Below are positions 56,721 to 64,000 of a DNA stretch of 64,000 nucleotides, piece after piece. Location: positions 1,612,001-1,676,000 of the forward strand of contig JAPNXP010000011.1 of NCBI GenBank assembly GCA_028753945.1. Direction: 5' to 3'. Each line of letters starts with the position of its first letter. Position 1 is the first letter of the stretch. A program made the position numbers and the translations under genes. The notes below the pieces were generated by a model that worked only from the letters and a program-made list of their open reading frames with translations, was not told where the DNA came from and did not search any database. Source of the DNA: Hexactinellida sp. DTS-2022 (taxonomy: Eukaryota; Porifera; Hexactinellida).

Positions 56721-57921
56721 TTTTTAATAGATAATTAAAATAATAATAATTGGTTTGATTGGTAGCTACTAAAAAAGGGAAGTTAGTGAATTACATCTAG
56801 AATTATGACAACGTTTTTTATGAGAAGCAAATAATTTAATAATTATTGGGACAGTTTAGACAGATTGTTTGAGGAATTTTTGTGTGGGCTTCGGAGCTCG
56901 TGCTCCTATGCCCCGCCTAAAGCTAAAATAACTATGATGATAGAGGACGGGAAGTGGGTGGGTGGGTAATCATTCGAGCTTAAATCGTTTTCTCAGTGGT
57001 AATTGAATACTAAGCATGTGAAATAAATTTGAAAATATATTTTAGAATGTAAATATAGAATTTAGGGTGATTCATCAGTATATAAGAGTGTCAAATAAGT
57101 TTTCAAATATTTTGGTGTGCTATTCATGATGCAGACAGAACAATTTCATGTGTGATCATGCTTCAGAAAGTGTATTAGTGCGATAGGGATTCATCAAAAG
57201 GAAGTGTATAACCACAAAAGTAATATGCTTATTTTCAATTTCCCATAGACTTTGGCTTATAACAAAATATTTGGCCTAACTAAGTCAATTTTTGTCCGAT
57301 TTTCTCCCTGTTTCGACATATACTCATTATTTTCAGAGCTCTATCCAATAAAAATATAACCTCTAACAATTCATCAAAATATCTAGATGAGGTAAGATTG
57401 TGAAATTGTACCGTATATTCTGCCATGCATTCTGCATTGACCAGATAAAGGCACAACTGGTTTATATATGTATTTAGCGTAAAGGGATTCCCTGTACAGT
57501 ATATAATTCAGTGCTTTCTCTTTTCCAAATTGATATTTTTGATATGTAAGTGTATTGTAATTCCCTGGACGAGCGAGCGCAGCAAGCGATAAAAATTTTG
57601 GGAGGTGACAGGGATTTGGCCAATGTATAGGGGAAAATTGGAGCCCTGTACAGGGATATGAATCAGATAGGTTGGCAAGTATGCCTTTGGGGCCCCCCTA
57701 GACATCGGGGGCCCTGGTTCAATGAACCGCCTATAGCTACGCCATGACTATAGTATAGCATAGTCGGCAGAGTAAAACTTGTAAAGATATCACTAGCTTC
57801 TTTGAAATGTTCCAATATTGAGAATAATAAAACTTGTGCAATAAATTTGACAAAAGTTAATATTAGGTTAAAATACGATATATTCATTTACATACAATAT
57901 ATCTAAATTAAAATTTGCAAT

Positions 57922-59063
57922 TTATTTAATCTCATCTGTAAGGAAAACACCTTTAGACTTGGTATAAATAAGATAGTCCAAATTTTCATTTTGCGGCAAC
58001 AACTGTATATCATTGATAGAAATACTTTGATATGTTCGTCCAGAGCAATCGATTCTTGAAGAAGTCTTTTTTTCGTTTCTCAAACGTTTTCCACCTTCAA
58101 TGCCGGAAAAAAACTTGGTTTCACCAATCAGAATATCCTCATTGTTTTCATTTGAATATATTATTTCCCTTACTGAATTGGGAATCTCTATACTTGATAT
58201 TTTCTCACCATTAAAGATTTTCATTGGTTCTTTTAAAACATCTTCCGGACTATGAGGATATTTAAATGTGGATATATCATGTATATTCCAAGTATCAATC
58301 CCAAATGTACCAATGAACTGTGATTTAAGCGTCCAAAGCCTCACATTTCGGTCAATTGAAGAAGAAATTATGAAAGCTTGTTTCTCTAAAACATTTAGGC
58401 TGGTTATCTTCTTTAAATGTCCGCGCCATGTACGCAACAAAAATGGGGTTTGGTTAGTGACTCCCTTCATACAAAAATTCTGAATATCCCAAAGAGAAAT
58501 AGATCCACTCGAATCACCAGATGCCAAAATAATATTATTAATGTCAGTTGAAATATAAGTAATATCGTATTCCTTAGTAGAATGAAACATTGCTCTCGGA
58601 TTACATCCATTATATAAATTCCAAAAGTAAATCCGTCCGTAAGGTCCATTTGAAACGAGAGAACCGGAATCACGCTTATAAGCCCTTGTATCAAGAAACA
58701 GAATATTACTAATGGGGAGGTCGGGGTTAGTTTCCGTAAGCTGATTTTCAACCTTCATTCGGCAGAATACATGACCAGAAAGCATACTCCATACAATAAT
58801 TTCTCCATCATATGATGAAGTTGCAAGGAAATTTGGTATACCATAAGCTACAGCTAAAATGTCATCTTTATGACCTATATTTTGACTATTGGAGTCTAAT
58901 GAATTGATTGAATTCGTGTTTTTAAGCTTCCATTCCTTGTTTTCCGTTTGTCTAGTTTGAATACTTTCAGGCAAATCTGAAAATATATGCAACTCCCTGT
59001 CCCAACCAACTGTGATGATATATTGGTTTTTGTGCATATTCACATAAGTCACATCTGTAACCT
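57922..59063 (-). CDS. WD40-repeat protein, last exon (WDR49/WDR64/WDY-like)
   Basis: The exon begins after a TTGCATAG acceptor at 59064. It runs about 380 codons to a stop at 57922 without interruption, so it is the 3'-terminal coding exon. It starts VTDVTYVNMHKNQYIITVGW, then GHKDDILAVAYG with TSSYDGEIIVWSM, ILASGDSSGSISLWDI, and WRGHLKKITSLNV with SSSIDRNVRLWTL. The segment SQFIGTFGIDTWNI follows the last repeat. W-D/GH-WD spacing gives about four to five blades. The IITVGWDR and IGTFG-WN signatures are those of WDR49, WDR64 and Drosophila WDY, cilium/sperm-associated proteins of 700-1000 residues. The N-terminal exons (EF-hand and earlier blades) must lie upstream, beyond 59064 on the minus strand. 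The intron therefore probably contains the MULE element. Intact, and by far the best host gene here. Confidence 0.88.
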
Positions 59064-59235
59064 ATGCAATTAGAATATGATTAAAATTTAAAATAAATAC
59101 AAAATAGTAGAAAAATTGCATCTGTATTATTTGATCAGGATTAAAATCATGCACACTACCCGAATTATAGCGTTACATAAACGAAATGTTTAGTATGAGA
59201 AAAAAAGCAAATATGTGAATTATAATTTTTACTTA

Positions 59236-59450
59236 GGTGTGAAGGGACCGCGGAAAAAGACCCAAAACCAAATCGGAATTTGGCCCAAAACTGATGTCGG
59301 AATTTGACCCAAACCTGAAGTAGGAATTTGACCCAAAATAATTTTGGTAATTTTGGGAGTTGGAATTTGACCCAAAATAAAATGGGGAGTAGGAATTTGA
59401 CCCAAAATATAATGGGGAGTTGGAATTTGACCAAAAATATTAGCTTGGGA
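59236..59450 (-). repeat. MULE 3' end: about 30-bp tandem repeats
   Basis: Six to seven units built on GGAATTTGACCCAAAA with TGGGGAG or CTGATGTC linkers. The complementary array is at 62338-62490, so the pair forms the element's inverted ends. Frames through it are repeat artefacts. Confidence 0.85.
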
Positions 59451-59546
59451 GAGCATGTTTTATAATAATTAATTAATTAAGTGTAATAAATTAAATAAAT
59501 GACAGTAATATAGAATGAAAGGTTCACTGTTATTGGAATATTCTAG

Positions 59547-59842
59547 TTATGCTATCAATTTTTCCCGACAAATTGGGCACTCGCGCGCTTTAACCGCATT
59601 AATTCATTTGCACAAGTTTCACAAAACCCAGCATGCGCGAAATTTCCATGTAAAAGTGCAAAGTTCTCGATTCTATCCTGAAGACACACATTGCAGCGAG
59701 ATTTATTGGATTCTTCATTACTAGGTGAATCTATTTCTTCCTGAAAAGACAGTGAATCACATGAGCTCAATACCGTTTTGTTTTCTCTACCAATTGTTTG
59801 AGAAATGCAGTTTACCTTATTCCAATGCAGTGTATGTGCCAT
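59547..59842 (-). CDS. RING-finger ORF (MDM2-like C3HC4), downstream of MULE transposase
   Basis: ATG at 59842, then a likely intron (AAG/GTAAAC to TTTTCAG/GAA, in frame). The exon then reads SNKSRCNVCLQDRIENFALL followed by HGNFAHAGFCETCANEL. The next frame supplies RECPICREKLIA and a stop at 59547. The ligand order C-x2-C ... H-G-x4-H-x2-F-C-x2-C ... C-P-x-C-R is that of MDM2/IAP-type RING domains, E3 ubiquitin ligases. A one-base shift at about 59595 splits the domain. It is on the same strand as, and only about 90 bp downstream of, the MULE transposase, inside the inverted ends. It is thus probably a second product of the transposon or its C-terminal exon. Confidence 0.7.
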
Positions 59843-59927
59843 TTAAGTATTTTGTTTTGTACTCATTTCTAAGTGCTTTATTTAATCGATTCTTTAGTTT
59901 GGGGGGCCTTGAAATTTACAATCCATT

Positions 59928-62205
59928 TTATAACCTTCGTTGTTCGAAATCATAATCATCCATTATATTGTTTAATGAGGATAGAAATTTCCAGATGTTA
60001 GGGTGATTTGTTTTAATATATCCGTTAAGAGATTTGTGGTACGATTCAGCACCGTTGTTTGTGCTAAATTCGTAGTAGAAAACTGAGAGATTTTCACTTC
60101 CGTTCATCCAATTCTTGGAGATATATTTTTTAAATGTACTAATAGTGGGGTCAAAAATTAAGGTTCCGTGACATACCTCTGGCTAGTTAAGTTTTATGCC
60201 TGATTCTGATACTTTAGGGTTTATCTCGCGATTTAAGCTCCCATGCCGCTCTGGAAAGTTTGGGCAAACTTTTTTATAGCGACAAATTCAAAGGGCCTCC
60301 GGCAATCATTTTGAAAAATTAAGGCCCCTCTCTGAACATTTCATAAATTGAGATTAGAGTATTTTTGAACAGTATGCAATAAGTAGTAGCTGCACTGAAA
60401 AATTTCAACTCAATCGGGACTATACTTTTAATGTAAGAACCTTTTGAAGATTCTTACGTCATTTGTCACCATGGGAGGTCCCTTCTTTAAACTATTTTTT
60501 AAGGGATTTGAAGCATATCTCATCCTATATAGATGCAATAACCTTTTAACTCGCTATGTAGTATGTCTCCATGTAAATCTCGGTAATAGCCCTAAATTTA
60601 CCACTTTGACTCTTCTGGAGATCTCACATGGGGGTGACGAAGCAAATAAAATTGACCCATAATCGTTTTATTCGGCCACTTTATATATATAATTATCACA
60701 ATTTTGACGTCAAATGACTGGATTTTTTAATTTTTGTATAGTCAAAGTGGTAAATTTAGGTCTATTACCGAGATTTACATGGAGACATACTACATAGCGA
60801 GTTAAAAGGATATTGCATGTATATAGGATGAGATATGCTTTAAATCCCTTAAAAAAATAGTTTAAAGAAGGGACCACCCATGGTGACAAATGACGTAAAA
60901 ATCTTCAAAAGGTTCTTACATTAAAAGTATAGTCCCGATTGAGTTGAAATTTTTCAGTGCAGCTACTACTTATTGCATACTGTTCAAAAATACTCTAATC
61001 TCAATTTATGAAATGTTCAGAGAGGGGCCTTAATTTTTCAAAATGATTGCCGGAGGCCCTTTGAATTTGTCGCTATAAAAAAGTTTGCCCAAACTTTCCA
61101 GAGCGGCATGGGAGCTTAAATCGCGAGATAAACCCTAAAGTATCAGAATCAGGCATAAAACTTAACTAGCCAGAGGTAGGTCACGGAACCTTAATTTTTG
61201 ACCCCACTATAACAAGTTGTAATTCGTTATCATTTAATCCTGATAATGACAATTCCAGATCCAGATATGTCGGTACAATATCCTCTTCTGTTAAAAATGG
61301 TAGAGACATCAATTGATGAATCCATTTCTTGAATGCTTTGTTGTGTTTGAACAAATTGCAGAGCCCTAGTTTCTGTACTTTGTCATAAATAGCTTTTGTA
61401 TAATGGAACCAACATCCAATGATAACTATACCGGGGAAAATAGAGATAAACGCATTCTGTGACGCCTTTTCAAAATCACACATCGCAAAAGTTGGTCTAA
61501 ATTCTGGAACCAAATTATGAACAGCCGTTAGTATGGCCACATAGAGTTGCTCACTCTTCGCAGTCATGAGAATATGTATTGCAGGGATAGCGTGTTCTTT
61601 GATCCTTATAAAATAGTTAGGAGTTGGTAGAAGAGACGGGGAACAACTTTAAAGGTGGCATCAAAATGGATTGTTTCTGCTTCCTTAAGTTTAGCTAGGC
61701 TTAGATCACATCGAAAATGACTGCTATCTCATTTCCATCCCTAATTGTTACTCGGTGGTTACTGGAGTAAGGAGAATTCATCAATAGTTCATCCAAATCT
61801 TCAGGAGTTGATGGCAATTTCGGCAATTGTAATCTACGTCTCATTACCAGGGTACTTTCGAGTTTAGATGAAAGTCAAAAAAGATCCTTCTTGGGAATCA
61901 CGACACTCTTTGTTAAAAACCTCTCGTAAATTATCTGTCGATAATTCAGCAGCTCTCTTTATTCTGTTTGTTAAAATAATACTATCGGTTCCATAATCAC
62001 ATTGAGAATGACAGTGATTTTTTGTCATTATGAGGAGATTTTCTGGTGTGTAAATTTTCGCCAAGCTAAGACATCCTTTCTGTTTTGCGAGAGTGCATCT
62101 TAGATAAATTGTACCATTATTTTCATGGTACTTGACATATCGATATCCCTCAGAGATATAATTCACAGAATTTGATTTCTTTCCTTCTACCACAGAATAT
62201 TCCAT
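59928..62205 (-). pseudogene. Mutator-like (MULE) transposase with FLYWCH zinc finger, interrupted
   Basis: Minus-strand pieces in order. 62205-61864 reads MEYSVVEGKKSNSVNYISEG, then YRYVKYHE, YLRCTLAKQKGC and HCHSQ, a FLYWCH zinc finger. 61700-61600, in shifting frames, has ETIHFDATFKVVPRLFYQL with the first catalytic Asp (about 61661). 61567-61210 has FAMCDFEKASQNAFISIFPG with the second Asp (about 61476) and GCWFHYTKAIYDKV with the C-x2-H between Asp and Glu. After a foldback insertion, 60140-59928 has KKYISKNWMNGSENLSVF and TNNGAESYHKSLNGYIKTNH with the Glu (about 60046). The DDE triad is complete; frameshifts at 61570-61860 and the 1.06-kb insertion disable it. Confidence 0.9.
60145..61208. 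mobile_element. Foldback element family F, about 1064 bp, inside MULE
   Basis: Arms of about 470-490 bp begin GTGGGGTCAAAAATTAAGGT on both strands and are nearly identical. TA lies at both outer edges (60143-60144, 61209-61210). The central 100 bp are non-palindromic. It splits the MULE transposase between NDNELQLVI and STFKKYISK. The TA duplication suggests mobilisation by a Tc1/mariner-type transposase. A lone diverged arm is at 34075-34265. Confidence 0.93.
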
Positions 62206-62337
62206 TTGATAGTTTCTGAAATATTTATTACGTTATATAGTAGACATTTTCTCAAGTGAAAACAAACAAAATAGAAGTGCAAAGTTACAACATTGATTCA
62301 ATCAGTATCCGTAAATATCCTGTTGTATTGATGACAT

Positions 62338-62490
62338 CTTTTGGGTCAAATTCATACTCCCCATTTTATTTTGGGTCAAATTCCTACTTCCAATTTTATT
62401 TTGGGTCAACTTCCGACATCAGTTTTGGGTCACATTCCTGCTACCAATTTTATTTGGGTCAAATTCCAACATTTTTTGGGTCTAATTCCT
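62338..62490 (+). repeat. MULE 5' end: about 30-bp tandem repeats
   Basis: Five to six units of TTTTGGGTCAAATTCC with linkers, complementary to 59236-59450. Together they bracket the FLYWCH, DDE and RING sequences. Confidence 0.85.
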
Positions 62491-62519
62491 GCGTCTCGGT
62501 GTGAAACTCCTAACAATAT

Positions 62520-62575
62520 CTGTGATTCCCAAACTGGGGATCGTGGCCCCAAGGGGTTCAACGAAATCTATCAAG
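62520..62575 (+). mobile_element. hAT-like terminus
   Basis: TGTGATTCCCAAACTGGGGA followed by TCGTGGCCCC resembles the CAGTGxTTCCCAAACTGxGGG hAT tip. Second end not seen. Confidence 0.45.
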
Positions 62576-62639
62576 GGGTCACCAGTACCGTAGCTGGGAT
62601 TAGAGTTTATCTGGGATATACTTGGGGCCTACATGCATA

Positions 62640-63366
62640 GTTACTATACAAATGGCACATCTGAGTTCAAGGGCAATAGCAAAATTCTAAATGATTGTAC
62701 CGTCTGTGATTTGAATAACATTACAAATGGTCTTGACTACACCATGGCTTACTATATACTACGGCTTGCTAAGCATATGATTGCCCAAATAATTTCCAGG
62801 CCATTAATTACATTCTGTTTGATCATGGATACATACAGCTATCGTTACATTTTCAACTATATTTAGGTTATCATATGTGGCGGAAACATCTAGACTACTT
62901 TTGAGAATAGTTCCACATTAATTTTAACCACACTGACGTATTCAAAAATCCATACCATATATGGTAATTGCGTTCATTTTATGATCATCTTGTCAAACTT
63001 TCCTGAAATATAACCCTGAAACTTTCATCTCGATACAACCCACATTATTTATATTTATAAGTAGTAATCAAAAGTGTTATATGATTCACTTAAGAGCCTT
63101 ATGACTAAAATTAATAGATTGTTGTTATCAAACCATAAATTTAGGAATTATCTGATAAATAAATACATAAATTCTATTAATTTATCATTTCTCTTCGAAA
63201 TCTCATTCTACATCATGATATCACATTGTAAATACCTGATTATGCCACTGACCTATCTAATTCATGTTTCTTTTCTCTCTTATTTCATATGTTTAGAGTT
63301 AATTAATCTAAATATTGTACAACATTTTATTTTCTAGCCTCATTTCTTCAATTCTCATATTTATTG
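62640..63366. other. No gene seen; 5' flank of THAP gene
   Basis: AT-rich. TTTTATTTTCTAG at about 63325-63340 could be a splice acceptor or simply leader sequence before the ATG at 63367. Confidence 0.4.
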
Positions 63367-64000
63367 ATGCCTAACAAATGTTCTGTTGTTGATTGCAACT
63401 CTGGTTACAAGGATGGCCCTAATAACCCTCGCTACAAATTTCCTCAGGACGAGCAATTGGCTGTTAAATGGTTGCGTTTTCTTAACAGGCCTGCTGATTA
63501 TGTTATTACCGATAACTCTTTCATTTGCTCACTTCACTTTGATAATAAATTTCTGAAAATTACTCACCATAGTTTCACAAGATTGAACTACAATCTCAAT
63601 CCAATTCCTACTATCCATCCACTTTCTATCCCTAAAAGTCAGGCAATTATCCCTTCTAATTCACGTCCACCACCAAAAGACCGGGTCTTCCAACCAGACC
63701 AAATTTCCATCTACGAGGAAAAGTTCAAAATTCAAAAATTTCAGGATATAATTGATTTCCTCGAAAAAGCTCCTGAGTATGCAAGTTTTAAACTGCATAT
63801 TGAAGATAGTTTCGTAACTGCGTACCATCTTGTTATTAGCTCTGGGTTAGCTGGTGTAAAAGAATGCATTACTATCTACACAGACTTCCAGGTTAAACTT
63901 AGCTATGAAGGTTCGCTTATTCCTCTTCCAAGTTACATCCTAAACTCTACTGACCATAAGATAACTCATTTGGATGCTCTTGAGAATTTACCAAATTATT
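63367..64000 (+). CDS. THAP-domain protein, intact start (THAP9-like transposase or derived gene), runs off window
   Basis: From ATG 63367 (MPNKCSVVDCNSGYKDGPNN) 211 codons are open to the window edge. The THAP zinc finger fills residues 1-85: C-x4-C (Cys5, Cys10), YKFPQDEQLAVKWLRFLNR with the conserved FP and W, FICSLHF (C-x2-H) and IPTIHP in the place of AVPTIF. A proline-rich linker follows (SNSRPPPKDRVF), then IYEEKFKIQKFQDIIDFLEK, which looks helical. Unlike the three relics it has no frameshift, so it may be an active element or a domesticated gene. Whether the P-type catalytic domain follows cannot be seen. Confidence 0.85.
   Translation, partial: MPNKCSVVDCNSGYKDGPNNPRYKFPQDEQLAVKWLRFLNRPADYVITDNSFICSLHFDNKFLKITHHSFTRLNYNLNPIPTIHPLSIPKSQAIIPSNSRPPPKDRVFQPDQISIYEEKFKIQKFQDIIDFLEKAPEYASFKLHIEDSFVTAYHLVISSGLAGVKECITIYTDFQVKLSYEGSLIPLPSYILNSTDHKITHLDALENLPNY

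Larger units (their letters stand above)
52280..57746 (+). mobile_element. hAT-type element with long inverted ends, 5467 bp
   Basis: Tips CAGTGGCGTAGCTAAGG and complement CATGGCGTAGCTATAGG. Flanks ACTATACT (52272-52279) and ACTATAGT (57747-57754) are an 8-bp duplication with one mismatch. The inverted ends are unusually long: 52280-53040 pairs with 56985-57746, including CTAAATTCTATATTTACATT and TAAGCCAAAGT-TATGGG. They are diverged by scattered changes and an insertion. The central 3.9 kb holds a small MITE (53243-53381), a Merlin transposase relic (54327-54900) and an unexplained frame (56171-56476), but no hAT transposase. Confidence 0.82.

Noticed and set aside
59165-59456. Two overlapping proline/glycine-rich frames of 75-89 residues
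   Set aside because: They are translations of the 30-bp tandem repeats at the MULE end. The partner array at 62256-62640 gives similar frames in other registers.

Overview
The window is animal nuclear DNA: AT-rich, intron-containing and dominated by DNA transposons. No prokaryotic operon, CRISPR array or rRNA is visible. The mix of P-element/THAP9-like, hAT, Merlin, FLYWCH-MULE, Helitron, pogo/mariner-type and integrase (Ginger-like) elements is what I would expect of a copepod-like crustacean such as a sea louse. That host guess is inference from style only.

Layout. 1-16874: one unit of at least 5.9 kb present three times, forward (1-4253, cut by a 100-N gap), inverted (4354-10238) and forward (10990-16874). 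The last two form a huge palindrome around a 751-bp loop that holds a hAT transposase fragment. Each unit carries nested hAT elements, a pogo-like MITE and pieces of a THAP9-like transposase. 16283-19183: a dead THAP9-like transposon cut by a 142-bp hAT MITE. 19184-24000: dispersed repeats and a second THAP9-like relic whose THAP domain is split by a 575-bp hAT element and whose C-terminal half is split by a pogo-like MITE. 24000-33800: small MITEs, a 1.1-kb and a 0.76-kb hAT element, a LINE relic, a tRNA-like sequence and a 0.92-kb Helitron. 33857-35827: a possible host exon and a transposon-associated protein. 36000-38200: two small paralogous coiled-coil genes with TATA boxes, a 46-bp repeat array and a strongly structured unexplained segment. 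38900-41000: an OTU-protease-like ORF downstream of an integrase with a GPY motif. 41000-57800: a third THAP9 relic, foldback elements, two Merlin transposases and a 5.5-kb hAT element with about 760-bp inverted ends. 57922-59063: the only clear host gene, the last exon of a WDR49/WDR64/WDY-type WD40 protein. 59236-62490: a Mutator-like element with FLYWCH and DDE domains, a RING ORF and tandem-repeat ends, split by a 1.06-kb foldback element. 63367-64000: the uninterrupted start of a fourth THAP protein, running off the window.

Most coding traces belong to elements that inserted into one another. Clean target-site duplications allow several layers to be ordered: the THAP9-like and MULE transposons are hosts, while hAT, pogo-like and foldback MITEs are later arrivals. 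Identities and boundaries come from reading motifs by eye; no alignment or database search was run.
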